A stretch of 64,000 nucleotides of DNA from Rhodospirillaceae bacterium (GCA_018660265.1 JABJKS010000082.1:1-64000), one strand, 5' to 3'. Shown: positions 50,509 to 59,478, counted from the stretch's first letter. The notes: a model not told the origin generated them from the sequence alone. A program made the numbers and translations.

Positions 50509-51249
50509 CTATTTTATGACATAGCCGCCATCGGCGCAGATCACCTGGCCAGTGATGAAGGACGCCGCATCCGACAACAAAAACAGGTTTAGATTGGCGA
50601 TCTCGTCCGCTTCGCCGAAACGCCCCATGGGAATATTGTTCAAAAGATAGTCCCGGCGTTCCGGTATCGTGCGGGTTTCCGCCGTCATATCTGTGGCGAT
50701 GGGCCCGGGACCCACGGCGTTGATGCGTACGTTGTCGGCGCCCAACTCCAACGCCATTGTCCGGGCCAGGCCATTGATACCTGCCTTCGAGGCGGCATAG
50801 GCGGCAGCGCGGGGATGACCGACCAAACCGATCTGGCTGGAAATCATCACGATTGAGCCTTTGCCCATATCCTTCATGTGCCGGGCTGCGGCGCGGGCGA
50901 GATTAAAGCTGCCGGTCAGGTTGGTGCCGATTACATCATCCCAAACCGCATCCGTCGTTTCTATCGATGTCGACAACGAAATAATCCCGGCGCAGGCCAA
51001 GGCCCCGTCCAGGCCGCCTAAACTTTCGATTGTGGCCGCAATCGCGCCATCCAAGGCGTTGCCCTCTGTCACATCGAGATCATGGATATGCTCAGGTGCC
51101 ATAAAGGCGCTTAACGCTGCCCGCTGTTCGTCGCCCCGTATTGTTCCAGCCAGCTTTGCCCCCATTTCAGATGCCCGGCGTACCGTGGCCAGGCCGATGC
51201 CCGAACCGGCACCGGTGACGAACAGGCGATATCCTTCAAGGTTGATCAC
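50509..51249 (-). CDS. Short-chain dehydrogenase/reductase
   Basis: This 246-residue classical SDR has NAD(P) motif TGAGSGIG (12-19), active-site Ser in MISSQIGL (near 137), YAASK (Tyr about 150, Lys about 154) and VRINAVGPGPIATDM near 180. A usual alcohol/ketone oxidoreductase, substrate unknown. The GTG start at 51249 overlaps the NTF2-like gene by 14 bases, so the two are one transcription unit. It has an intact catalytic set, unlike the SDR at 54455. Confidence 0.88.
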   Translation of the reverse strand: MINLEGYRLFVTGAGSGIGLATVRRASEMGAKLAGTIRGDEQRAALSAFMAPEHIHDLDVTEGNALDGAIAATIESLGGLDGALACAGIISLSTSIETTDAVWDDVIGTNLTGSFNLARAAARHMKDMGKGSIVMISSQIGLVGHPRAAAYAASKAGINGLARTMALELGADNVRINAVGPGPIATDMTAETRTIPERRDYLLNNIPMGRFGEADEIANLNLFLLSDAASFITGQVICADGGYVIK

Positions 51250-51646
51250 TGCTTACTCCTTTGGGCCGAACCTCCGCCATATCATTCCATACTTTGTGGT
51301 CCATTAACTTGCCATCCAACACCGTGAAACGATCAATAAAACGGATGCCCTCAAATGGTGTGCCGTTGCCCCAGGCCCCCGACAATGTACCACGGCAATA
51401 GACTGTAGTCTGGTTGGGAGCATCGACGGCCGGGCATTCATCGACACCCTCATAGGTTTTTCGTACGCTTTGATAGCGCCCCGTCGACCAGGCGATAAGC
51501 GCCTCCAACTCATGAAAGACCGGGCTGTTTGGGAAGATCATGTTGAAACCACCGCCCAGGTAGGACTTCGCCTTCACCAGATCCCGCGCCTCCATGGCAT
51601 CAAGGAAGTCCCGGGCCAATTGGGCGGGCGTTATGTCATGGCTCAT
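51236..51646 (-). CDS. NTF2-like (SnoaL-type) protein
   Basis: This 136-residue cone-shaped NTF2/SnoaL-fold protein opens with helices FLDAMEARDLVKAKSYLGGG, then FNMIFPN, and ends with sheet segments FIDRFTVLDGKLMDHKVWND. Such proteins are isomerases, hydratases or substrate-binding partners in catabolic operons. It is the first gene of the leftward operon, with the start at ATG 51646. Its substrate is not predictable. Confidence 0.72.
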   Translation of the reverse strand: MSHDITPAQLARDFLDAMEARDLVKAKSYLGGGFNMIFPNSPVFHELEALIAWSTGRYQSVRKTYEGVDECPAVDAPNQTTVYCRGTLSGAWGNGTPFEGIRFIDRFTVLDGKLMDHKVWNDMAEVRPKGVSSDQP

Positions 51647-51698
51647 GGATATTCTGCCTCGGCTTGTGGCTGCTGGAAAAAATGCTGGCCTAAAACTT

Positions 51699-51712
51699 AT
51701 TGATATATCAAT
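51699..51712. promoter_or_regulatory. 14-bp perfect palindrome, possible operator
   Basis: ATTGATATATCAAT is fully palindromic and lies 53-66 bases upstream of the NTF2-like start, in the 302-base gap between divergent operons. Its form resembles operators of GntR-family or similar dimeric repressors, but no regulator gene is adjacent. Confidence 0.4.
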
Positions 51713-51839
51713 CTATCATTCACCGGCTGGGAGAAACAATGGCCCTTAAGGATGGTGAAGGGTTGAGGTTTTGCGGGCGGACCAAACCTGAACGACATTT
51801 CTTGCCGACGCCATTGTCGTGCCCTTGTTGGCGGTGAAA

Positions 51840-51891
51840 TTTGTCACCGTGGTTTATCACCGTGCGTTATCACTGGGCTTTATCGCCTTGA
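51840..51891. repeat. Four tandem 13-bp units upstream of the CoA-lyase operon
   Basis: Units TTTGTCACCGTGG, TTTATCACCGTGC, GTTATCACTGGGC and TTTATCGCCTTGA follow one another without spacers, ending 57 bases before the start of the rightward operon. Units 1-3 share TCAC; unit 4 is more degenerate. An AT-rich stretch (ATATTTATAAATACC) follows directly and may hold the promoter. The rest of the 51647-51948 gap shows no gene. Confidence 0.6.
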
Positions 51892-51948
51892 TATTTATAA
51901 ATACCGTATGAATTTGTCACTTCTTCAATCTACCCAGAAAGAGACCAC

Positions 51949-52854
51949 ATGGTCGCCGAGCCACTAAATTTCCGTCTCCATCGCAGCAAGCTTTTTGTGC
52001 CAGGCAATCGGCCGGAGCTGTTTCAAAAGGCTCTGATATCAGGTGCTGATACGATCTCCATCGATCTGGAAGATGCAGTTCCGGCGGGCGAGACGGCGAC
52101 GGCACGGCGGATCGTGGCGGAATTTCTTGATGACCTTAAACCAGGCTCCATGCCCCCCGGCGTAGAAATCGGCGTGCGTTTAAACGGCCGTGACAGCGGC
52201 AACATGGTCGAAGATATTCTGGCCACGGTGCGCCCCGGTCTGCATTGGGTCAATGTGCCCAAGGTTGAGGACCCGGTGGATATCCTGCTTTGCGCGGACC
52301 TGCTGGATCATATGGAACGGCAATACGATTTCGCCCAACAGATAGCCATCCTGGCAACCATCGAAACGCCCAGGGGCGTGCGCCGGGTGGCGGAGATTGC
52401 CGCTGCGCATCCTCGTTTGACCGGGCTGCAATTCGGTGTTGGGGATTACGGCATTGCCATGGGGATCACGCCCAGCCCCACCCGCCTGATGCCGGCCTGG
52501 ATGGCCGTGGTCGGCGCGGCGCGGGAGGCGGGTATTGCTGCCTATGACAGTGCTTTCATTGATATCGAAGATATGGCGGGGTTCGAGGCTTGGTGCCGGG
52601 AGGCCAAGGCCTGTGGCTTCGCCGGCAAAAGCTGTATCCATCCTAAACAGGTGGCACAGTGCAATGCCTCCTTCAGCCCGTCGGTTGAGGAGCTTGAGGA
52701 AGCCCGCGCGATTGTTGCGGCATACGATGATGCCGTTGCCAAAGGACTGGGCGCGTTGACCTTTCGCGGCAAATTGGTCGATTACCCGTTTGCGGAGGAC
52801 GCCCGTCGAATGGTGACGCAATTTTCCACGGGAGAGATCGTTCGTCATGGCTGA
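51949..52854 (+). CDS. HpcH/HpaI-type CoA-ester lyase (CitE/Mcl-like)
   Basis: This 301-residue TIM-barrel lyase of the citrate-lyase beta/malyl-CoA lyase family has the N-terminal LFVPGNRPELFQKAL, acidic metal motif SIDLEDAVP (near 37-45), Arg in GVRLNGRDSG, metal Glu in ATIETPRGV (near 141) and KSCIHPKQV near 225. It would split or form a 3-hydroxyacyl-CoA. It heads the rightward operon of region 3. Partner specificity is unknown. Confidence 0.88.
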   Translation: MVAEPLNFRLHRSKLFVPGNRPELFQKALISGADTISIDLEDAVPAGETATARRIVAEFLDDLKPGSMPPGVEIGVRLNGRDSGNMVEDILATVRPGLHWVNVPKVEDPVDILLCADLLDHMERQYDFAQQIAILATIETPRGVRRVAEIAAAHPRLTGLQFGVGDYGIAMGITPSPTRLMPAWMAVVGAAREAGIAAYDSAFIDIEDMAGFEAWCREAKACGFAGKSCIHPKQVAQCNASFSPSVEELEEARAIVAAYDDAVAKGLGALTFRGKLVDYPFAEDARRMVTQFSTGEIVRHG

Positions 52855-53542
52855 TTGGGAACAACATCTAAGCGAACATGACCGCGCCGTCCTGGAACGA
52901 GGACGTTTTGCCCGCCGCATGGGTTTCGGTCAACGCGCCGCCGTGATCGTTATCGATTGTCAGAACTACATGGTGGGCAGCCGGGAGTTGGATGACGAAC
53001 GTTACCCCTCCCGCTGCGGCCCGGCAGGGTGGGCGGCGGTGGATCGAATTGCCGACGTAGTGACGGCGGCGCGGGCAGTGAAGGCCCCGGTCTTCTATAC
53101 CCGCTTCGTACTTGACCCTACGGGCAATGACATTGGGGTTTATGGCCTGAAGCGGGATTTGCTGCATACACCGTACTGGTGCCTGGCTGATACTATCGGG
53201 GCGGAGATCATTGACGATATTGCGCCGGGCGTGGATGACATTGTCATGGTGAAGAAAAAGCCATCGGCCTTTCATGGCACGCCCTTGCTGGGGCATTTGA
53301 TCCAGCGGAGCATTGATACATTGGTGATCGTCGGCGGGGCCACGTCGAACTGTGTCCGGGCCACGGTGTTTGATGCCGCATCACACAATTACCGGGCTAT
53401 CGTGCCCAGTGATTGCGTTTTTGATCGTATTGAGATTTCCCATTCAATCAGCCTGTTCGACATGGACCGCCAATTTGCCGACGTCGTCGAAAGCAGTGAT
53501 GTTCTGAATTACTTTGCAGGAGTAGAGAGCAATGGAGCGTGA
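52847..53542 (+). CDS. Isochorismatase-family amidohydrolase (N-carbamoylsarcosine amidase-like)
   Basis: This 231-residue cysteine hydrolase has triad residues Asp37 (VIDCQNYM), Lys138 (VKKKPSAFHGT) and Cys169 (GGATSNCVRATVFDA). The N-terminal extension and the SNCVRATVFDAASHNYR block are like those of N-carbamoylsarcosine amidase and close relatives. It overlaps the lyase gene by eight bases and the deacetylase gene by eleven. With the PuuE-like protein next door it suggests ureido- or amide-type chemistry (inference). Confidence 0.82.
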   Translation: MADWEQHLSEHDRAVLERGRFARRMGFGQRAAVIVIDCQNYMVGSRELDDERYPSRCGPAGWAAVDRIADVVTAARAVKAPVFYTRFVLDPTGNDIGVYGLKRDLLHTPYWCLADTIGAEIIDDIAPGVDDIVMVKKKPSAFHGTPLLGHLIQRSIDTLVIVGGATSNCVRATVFDAASHNYRAIVPSDCVFDRIEISHSISLFDMDRQFADVVESSDVLNYFAGVESNGA

Positions 53543-54452
53543 CTTCATCGGTTATGGTGCCCAACCGCCGAAAATAAATTGGCCCAACAAGGCACGCATC
53601 GTGGTCTCTATCGTGGTCAACTACGAAGAAGGCTCCGAGCTGTCCTTCGCTTTTGGCGATCCCATTCAGGAGGCCTACAAGGAATACCCAAAGGCCATGC
53701 CCGATGGGGTGCGTGACCTGACCAATGAACAGGTTTACGAATATGGTGCCAGGGTCGGCATCTGGCGGGTGATGCGTCTTCTGGACAAGTATGATCTGAA
53801 AACCACTTTTCACGCCTGCGGCATGGCGTTGGAACGTAATCCCGATGTTGCCAGGGCAGCAGTGGACGGTGGCCACGAGATTTGTACCCACGGCTATCGC
53901 TGGGTCGAAACCTCGAACATGACGGAAGATGAGGAGCGCGCCTTTATTAAGAAGTCGGTTGAGGCACAGCGGGAGGTCTGTGGCCAACGCCCGGTGGGTT
54001 GGTATTGCCGCTACGGCCCTGGCCTGCGCACCCGGCGTTTGTTGATGGAGGAGGGCGGCTTTGAATATGACAGCGACAGCGTGGCGGACGAACTTCCCTT
54101 CTATGCCGTCGTTGATGGCGAACCGTTCACCGTGGTGCCTTACACGATAGATGTGAACGATATGAAGTTCTGGGCCAATGCCGCCTTTGGCAATGGCGAA
54201 GATTTTTCGACTTACATGATCGATGCATTTGATCAGCTATATGAAGAAGGTGCGGAAACGCCGAAGATGATGTCCATAGGCCTGCATCCCCGGATCATTG
54301 GCCGACCGGCCCGGGCCCGGGCGCTTGATCGGTTCTTTAAACATATACGCAGCCATGACGATGTCTGGGTCGCGCGGCGGGCAGATATCGCGGCACATTG
54401 GCGCCAAGAACGGCCCTATGAACAACCCTATAGTGGGCCTTCAGGAGAATAA
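53532..54452 (+). CDS. Polysaccharide-deacetylase-fold protein, PuuE/allantoinase-like
   Basis: This 306-residue NodB-fold protein of the PuuE class includes metal-independent allantoinases and cyclic-imide hydrolases as well as deacetylases. VVNYEEGSE, TTFHACGMALERNP (near 96), GHEICTHGYRW (near 116-126) and RYGPGLRTRRLL match that class and not chitin deacetylases. There is no signal peptide, so it acts in the cytoplasm on a small molecule. Its place after a carbamoylsarcosine-amidase-like gene supports hydrolysis of a cyclic ureide or imide (inference). Confidence 0.82.
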   Translation: MERDFIGYGAQPPKINWPNKARIVVSIVVNYEEGSELSFAFGDPIQEAYKEYPKAMPDGVRDLTNEQVYEYGARVGIWRVMRLLDKYDLKTTFHACGMALERNPDVARAAVDGGHEICTHGYRWVETSNMTEDEERAFIKKSVEAQREVCGQRPVGWYCRYGPGLRTRRLLMEEGGFEYDSDSVADELPFYAVVDGEPFTVVPYTIDVNDMKFWANAAFGNGEDFSTYMIDAFDQLYEEGAETPKMMSIGLHPRIIGRPARARALDRFFKHIRSHDDVWVARRADIAAHWRQERPYEQPYSGPSGE

Positions 54453-54454
54453 TT

Positions 54455-55213
54455 ATGGATTTGCAACTCGCCGGTCGCGTGGCCCTGGTTACCGGAGCCA
54501 GTATTGGGCTGGGCGCATCTATCGCAGAGCATTTGGCGGCTGAAGGTTGCCGTATGGCCCTGTTGGCCCGGCGGGAGAATTTGTTGGAAGCGGTCGCCAA
54601 CGCCATCGCCGGTCAGGGTTTTGAACGCCCCATGGTGATCGTCGAAGACGTCACCTCGGACGGAATGGCGGAGCGGGTGGAGGCTTTGGTTACCCGACGT
54701 TACGGCAATCTTGATATCCTGATAAACAATGCCGGTGGCTCGCGCCCCATGCCTGGCCTCGGTACGGAGGCTGAGTGGGACGAGGCCATGGCCCTCAACT
54801 TTACCGCTGCCCGTCGTCTGACCCATGCCTTTGTGCCCGGCATGCAGACGCGGAAATTTGGCCGCATCATCAATATTACGGGTGGTGATGAGCCCGTCTC
54901 CATGAACGCAGGCGTGCCGCCAAACGGCGCTACGCATATTTGGGCGAAATCTTTATCGCGTGTCGTGGGCGGTGACGGTGTGACGGTGAATTGCATTCCC
55001 CCTGGGCGCATTCATTCGGAACAGGTTGACGAACGCCTGATGCCTACGGAGGCAAAGCAGCGCGCCTGGGTCGAGGCCAATTGCCCTGCCGGCTATATTG
55101 GCGAGCCGGAGGATCTAAGCGTTCTGGTCGCCTTCCTGAGTTCTCCCAAGGCCCGTTATATTAACGGCCAGGTGATTTATGTGGACGGTGGTGCGCGGTA
55201 TTATTCCCATTAA
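54455..55213 (+). CDS. SDR-fold protein without the catalytic Tyr and Lys
   Basis: This 252-residue protein has the SDR Rossmann fold: TGASIGLG (about 14-21), INNAGGSRP near 90, VTVNCIPPGRIHSEQ near 180 and INGQVIYVDGGA at the C-terminus. Aligned on KSLSR...VTVN, the YxxxK positions fall on Gly and Asn (GVPPNGATHIWAK), so the classical catalytic pair is missing. It may use another mechanism or be a non-reductive member. AGGAG at 54443-54447 supports ATG 54455. It is the last gene of the rightward operon. Confidence 0.85.
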   Translation: MDLQLAGRVALVTGASIGLGASIAEHLAAEGCRMALLARRENLLEAVANAIAGQGFERPMVIVEDVTSDGMAERVEALVTRRYGNLDILINNAGGSRPMPGLGTEAEWDEAMALNFTAARRLTHAFVPGMQTRKFGRIINITGGDEPVSMNAGVPPNGATHIWAKSLSRVVGGDGVTVNCIPPGRIHSEQVDERLMPTEAKQRAWVEANCPAGYIGEPEDLSVLVAFLSSPKARYINGQVIYVDGGARYYSH

Positions 55214-55325
55214 TATGCCATAGCGGCGCGACAATTGCGTCGATTTGACCCAGTCTCTCTGCATTGCTTACCGTGTCGGTAGGGTTATGCTGCTGGCAAC
55301 CGCAACGGCTGAGGGGGGCGGCATA

Positions 55326-56048
55326 ATGGCACTACTTGATCGTGACACATTTGAGCGGCGAACCGGTATTCGCACTGCCGATTTTGAGCATTTGAAAAAA
55401 ATCCCGCTGCTGGCCGGGATGACGGATGACGCGCGGATGAGTTTGTTGGCGGATGCCACGGTTCGTAAGTATCCACGGGGAACGTCATTGTTCATGCAGG
55501 GAGAGCCGGCGGACCGTTTTTTTGTGATCCTGGACGGCTGGGTCAAAGGCTTTCGTCAGGCCCCCGATGGGCATGAAAGCGTCATTGCCGTATTTGGGCC
55601 GGGAGAAAGCTTCGCCGAAGCCGCGATGTTCGTCTCTGGCAACTTTCCCATCTCCACCGAAATTGTTGCTGATGCCCGGCTGTTGGTTATCCCCCGCAAT
55701 GGCCTGTTAAAACAGCTACGTGACGATCCTGATATTGCCCTCAAAATGCTTGCGTCGATGTCGGCGCGACTACGTGGTTTTGTCCAGCAGGTGGAACAAT
55801 TGACCGTTAAATCCGCAACCCAGCGGCTGGCCTCATTCCTGGAAAAACTGGTCGATGTGGATGAAGGCGCGGATGAGTTTGAGCTGCCTTTGGACAAGAT
55901 GTTGATCGCCGGTCGTCTGGGCATGCAGCCCGAAACCTTGTCCCGTGCCCTGGCAAAATTAAAATCAATTGGCGTCGTGACAGAGGGGCATCGGGTGATC
56001 GTAAAAGATGTTGCCGCGTTGCATGCAATCAATGACGATGACGACTAG
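55326..56048 (+). CDS. Crp/Fnr-family transcriptional regulator
   Basis: This 240-residue regulator has an N-terminal cyclic-nucleotide-binding-like barrel (about 20-140, IPLLAGM, GTSLFMQGEPADRFFVILDG), a dimer helix and a C-terminal winged helix-turn-helix (IAGRLGMQPETLSRALAKL near 190). It lacks the N-terminal cysteines of FNR, so it is not an oxygen-sensing Fe-S type; Dnr/NarR-like haem or redox sensing is possible. GAGGGGGG six bases before ATG 55326 decides the start. It lies 62 bases upstream of the molybdoenzyme operon and probably controls it. Confidence 0.85.
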   Translation: MALLDRDTFERRTGIRTADFEHLKKIPLLAGMTDDARMSLLADATVRKYPRGTSLFMQGEPADRFFVILDGWVKGFRQAPDGHESVIAVFGPGESFAEAAMFVSGNFPISTEIVADARLLVIPRNGLLKQLRDDPDIALKMLASMSARLRGFVQQVEQLTVKSATQRLASFLEKLVDVDEGADEFELPLDKMLIAGRLGMQPETLSRALAKLKSIGVVTEGHRVIVKDVAALHAINDDDD

Positions 56049-56110
56049 ATGGGTTAGAAGTAGATAGGCCGAACGTGATGGCCATTCGAATAACCAGCTA
56101 GGATGCGACG

Positions 56111-58831
56111 ATGAGCACTTCGAAAAAGATTGCGCAATATTGTTATCAATGCGTCGCAGGGCCTGACTTCCTGACCGTTAAGGTTGAGGACGGCGTGATG
56201 ACGGAAGTAGAACCCAATTTCGCCCTTGCTGATGTTCATCCCGGCGCCGGGCGGGCCTGCGTTAAGGCCTATGGGTTGGTGCAAAAAACCTATAATCCCA
56301 ACCGTCTGCTTACGCCCATGAAGCGGACCAATCCCAAGAAAGGCCGGGACGAGGATCCTGGCTTCGTTGCGATTTCCTGGGATGAGGCATTGGGGCTGGT
56401 TGGCGAGAAAATGCGCGAGATCCGCGCCAAGGGCCTGCGGGATGAGCATGGCTATGCCCGCGTTGCCGCATCTTTTGGCGGCGGCGGCACGCCAACTTAC
56501 TATATGGGAACCTTCCCTGCGTTTTTGGGGGCCTGGGGCCCGATCGATTTCAGCTTCGGCTCCGGACAGGGTGTGAAATGCACCCATTCGGAACATTTGT
56601 ACGGTGAATTGTGGCATCGCGGCTTCACTGTCGCAGCGGACACCCCAACCTCGAACTATATCCTCTCGTTCGGCGGTAATCCGGAAGCCTCCCATGGTGT
56701 TATGGGTATCTCCCGCCATGCCGACGCCCGCGATCGTGGCGCCAAACGGGTACAGATCGAACCGCACATGTCGGTGACCGCGGCCTGTTCATCGGAATGG
56801 GTGCCCATCCGTCCCAAAACGGACCCGGCCTTTATGTACGGTCTGATGCACGTGATGCTGCACGAAATGCCGCGAGAGCGTTTGGACCTGCCTTTTTTGA
56901 CGGATCACACCGGCTCCCCCTATCTGATCGCACCGAACGGCTATTTCATGCGTGATCCGGTGACCCACAAGCCGATGTTGTGGGATACCAAGCGCGGTGC
57001 CGCCGTGACATTCGATACCCCCGACATCGCCCCGGCGTTGGAGGGGAGCTTTACGGTCAGCGGTTTGGAAGTCGGTGCCGACGACGAGGAATGGCAACAC
57101 GAAGACATCCAGGTCGAAACCGCGTTCAGCCATCTGGTTAAACAGATGGAACAATACACACCGGAATGGGCTGAGGATATTTGCCAGGTGCCTGATGGCT
57201 GTATTCGCCGCATCGCCGATGAATTCGTCAGCCACGCCCAGGTTGGTGACACAATCGAAATTGATGGCGAAATATTGCCCTTGCGCCCTGTCTCGGTGAT
57301 CCTGGGCAAGACCGTAAATAACGGCTGGGGCGGCTATGAATGCTGTTGGGGACGGACCCTGCTGGCCTGCTTGGTTGGGGCCTTGGAAGTGCCGGGCGGC
57401 ACCTTGGGAACGACCGTGCGCCTGAACCGGCCGGCGACGACCCGTCAGGCCAGTGTCGCGCCGGGTCCCGATGGTTTCATGAAATATCCGATGAACCCGA
57501 CAGACAAGGACAATTGGCAGGAAACACCAAAGGCCCGCAATGGACATGACACCCTGGTGCCCCTGTCCGCCTCGTCACCGTGGAGCCAGGCCCTGGGCCC
57601 GACCCATTTCGCCTGGATGTTCCGTAAGGAAAGCCCGGAAAATTGGCCGGAGGTGTCCGCGCCGGATCTTTGGTTCGTCTATCGGACCAACCCGGCTATA
57701 TCGTTCTGGGACACCAAAGCGGTAACCGAACGCATCGCGGAATTCCCCTACATCGTTTCGTTCGCCTATATCCGGGACGAGACCAACCATATGGCGGACA
57801 TTCTGCTGCCCGAATGCACCGACTTTGAAAGTACTCAGTTGATCCGGGTCGGCGGCACCAAATTCTCGGAAAGTTATTGGGACCACGAAGGCGTGGCCCT
57901 GCGCCAACCGGCCATTGAGCCTTTGGGGGAGACACGGGACTTCACGGACATCGCCACTGCTTTGGCGGAGCAGGCTGGTATATTGGATAGATACAATAAT
58001 GCCATCAACAAAGGCGCGGGCGGCATCCCGTTAAAGGGCGACCATTGGGACTTCACCCTGGATACCGACACCAAGCACGAAGCAGAGGTAATTTGGGATG
58101 CAATGTGCCGCTCTGCCTCGGCTGAATTGACCGATGGTGAAGAAACGGATGGGTTGGATTGGTACAAGGAAAACGGCATGCGGACCCGGCCGATTTCCCG
58201 GTTGATCTGGTATCTTTTCCCGGAAATGAAAAAGCAGAAACTACGCTTTGAGATGCCTTATCAGGAACAGTTGTACCGGGTCGGCAAACAGCTGGGCAAC
58301 CGTCTGCACGAAAAAGGCATTGAGTGGTGGAACGAACAGCTCAAGGAATATGAGCCGCTGCCGCCTTGGAAGGATTTTCCCGGTATCTGGGAACAGGCGA
58401 CGGTGAATTCAGGCGGCGATCTAAAGGATTATCCGTTCTGGCTTTTGACCTCGCGCAGTATGCAATTGGCCTGGGGCTCCAACAGTTCCATCCAGATGAT
58501 TGATGAGGTCGCCAAGAATATGCATGGTCACCGGGCGATGATCATGAATGCGGGTCGGGCGGCGGAAATGGGCATCGAAGAAGGTGATCTGGTGGAGATT
58601 AAATCGACCCTGCGCGCCACTAAGGGGCGGGTGGCCCTCAAACAAGGTATCCGCCCGGATACGATTTTGATCCAGGGCCAGTTTGATCATTGGGTCACGC
58701 CCTATTCCAAGGACAATCCGGCTCCGTCGATGAATACGGTGGTGCCCATGTCCCTGGCTTTGACCGATGCCACGGGGTCCTCAGCCGATATTGTCCGGGT
58801 CGCCGTGACCAAGCTGGCGGGTGCTGCATGA
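56111..58831 (+). CDS. Molybdopterin oxidoreductase catalytic subunit (PadB-like)
   Basis: This 906-residue DMSO-reductase-family enzyme binds bis-MGD and at most one N-terminal cluster. Only three of the usual four cluster cysteines are evident (Cys11, Cys14, Cys50). ASFGGGGTPTYYMGTFPAF, FGSGQGVKCTHSEH (near 155) and GKTVNNGWGGYECCWGRTLL (near 400) are conserved-looking active-site blocks, and the C-terminal MopB domain starts near 775. There is no Tat signal, so it faces the cytoplasm. With the next two genes it resembles phenylacetyl-CoA:acceptor oxidoreductase PadBCD; thiosulfate/polysulfide-type enzymes are the alternative. AGGA eight bases before the ATG supports the start. Confidence 0.85.
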   Translation: MSTSKKIAQYCYQCVAGPDFLTVKVEDGVMTEVEPNFALADVHPGAGRACVKAYGLVQKTYNPNRLLTPMKRTNPKKGRDEDPGFVAISWDEALGLVGEKMREIRAKGLRDEHGYARVAASFGGGGTPTYYMGTFPAFLGAWGPIDFSFGSGQGVKCTHSEHLYGELWHRGFTVAADTPTSNYILSFGGNPEASHGVMGISRHADARDRGAKRVQIEPHMSVTAACSSEWVPIRPKTDPAFMYGLMHVMLHEMPRERLDLPFLTDHTGSPYLIAPNGYFMRDPVTHKPMLWDTKRGAAVTFDTPDIAPALEGSFTVSGLEVGADDEEWQHEDIQVETAFSHLVKQMEQYTPEWAEDICQVPDGCIRRIADEFVSHAQVGDTIEIDGEILPLRPVSVILGKTVNNGWGGYECCWGRTLLACLVGALEVPGGTLGTTVRLNRPATTRQASVAPGPDGFMKYPMNPTDKDNWQETPKARNGHDTLVPLSASSPWSQALGPTHFAWMFRKESPENWPEVSAPDLWFVYRTNPAISFWDTKAVTERIAEFPYIVSFAYIRDETNHMADILLPECTDFESTQLIRVGGTKFSESYWDHEGVALRQPAIEPLGETRDFTDIATALAEQAGILDRYNNAINKGAGGIPLKGDHWDFTLDTDTKHEAEVIWDAMCRSASAELTDGEETDGLDWYKENGMRTRPISRLIWYLFPEMKKQKLRFEMPYQEQLYRVGKQLGNRLHEKGIEWWNEQLKEYEPLPPWKDFPGIWEQATVNSGGDLKDYPFWLLTSRSMQLAWGSNSSIQMIDEVAKNMHGHRAMIMNAGRAAEMGIEEGDLVEIKSTLRATKGRVALKQGIRPDTILIQGQFDHWVTPYSKDNPAPSMNTVVPMSLALTDATGSSADIVRVAVTKLAGAA

Positions 58832-59478
58832 CCCGGTATGTGATGGTCGCGGACCTGCGCCGTTGTGTCGGTTGCCAGACCTGCACGGCGGCCTGCAAGC
58901 ATGCCAACGCCACCCCACCCGGCGTGCAGTGGCGGCAAGTGCTGGATATGGAGACAGGCACCTACCCACAGGTACAGCGCACTTTTGTGCCGGTGGGGTG
59001 TATGCATTGCGCCGATCCGCCCTGCGAAGATGTCTGCCCGTCCACGGCAACCAAGATCCGCCCCGACGGCATTGTCGAAATTGACTATGACCTGTGCATC
59101 GGTTGCGGCTATTGCGCCGTGGCCTGCCCTTATCAGGCCCGTCATATTGTCCACAAGCGGGATTTGGCCTATGGCAAAGAGGCCATGGCAAACGAAGACA
59201 AACGCTTTGACGAAGGGCGCATGTCCGTCGCCATGAAATGCAATTTCTGCCAGGGCCGCATCGATAAAGCCAAGGAGACGGGGCAGACCCCAGGCATCGA
59301 CCCTGAGGTCACCCCCGCGTGCGTCAATTCCTGCCTGGCGGATGCATTGCATTTCGGTGACAAGGAAGATCCGGACAGCAACGTCAACAAACTGTTAGCG
59401 GAAAATCAGACCTTTCGTATGCACGAAGATCTGGGCACGGACCCTGGCTTCTATTACATCTGGGATAAAAATAAATGA
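58828..59478 (+). CDS. Four-cluster ferredoxin-type electron-transfer subunit (PadC/DmsB-like)
   Basis: This 216-residue Fe-S protein has four cysteine groups for four [4Fe-4S] clusters: CVGCQTCTAACKH (13-25), CMHCADPPCEDVCP near 58, CIGCGYCAVACP near 91, and CNFC...CVNSC near 138-170. It passes electrons between the molybdenum subunit and the membrane anchor. It starts in an ATGA overlap with the catalytic gene and ends in another with the anchor gene, so the three are translated together. Confidence 0.93.
   Translation: MTRYVMVADLRRCVGCQTCTAACKHANATPPGVQWRQVLDMETGTYPQVQRTFVPVGCMHCADPPCEDVCPSTATKIRPDGIVEIDYDLCIGCGYCAVACPYQARHIVHKRDLAYGKEAMANEDKRFDEGRMSVAMKCNFCQGRIDKAKETGQTPGIDPEVTPACVNSCLADALHFGDKEDPDSNVNKLLAENQTFRMHEDLGTDPGFYYIWDKNK

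Noticed and set aside
55214-55325. FNR/CRP box around the Crp/Fnr gene and the molybdoenzyme operon
   Set aside because: No TTGAT-N4-ATCAA or CRP-like palindrome could be found in this gap or in 56049-56110.
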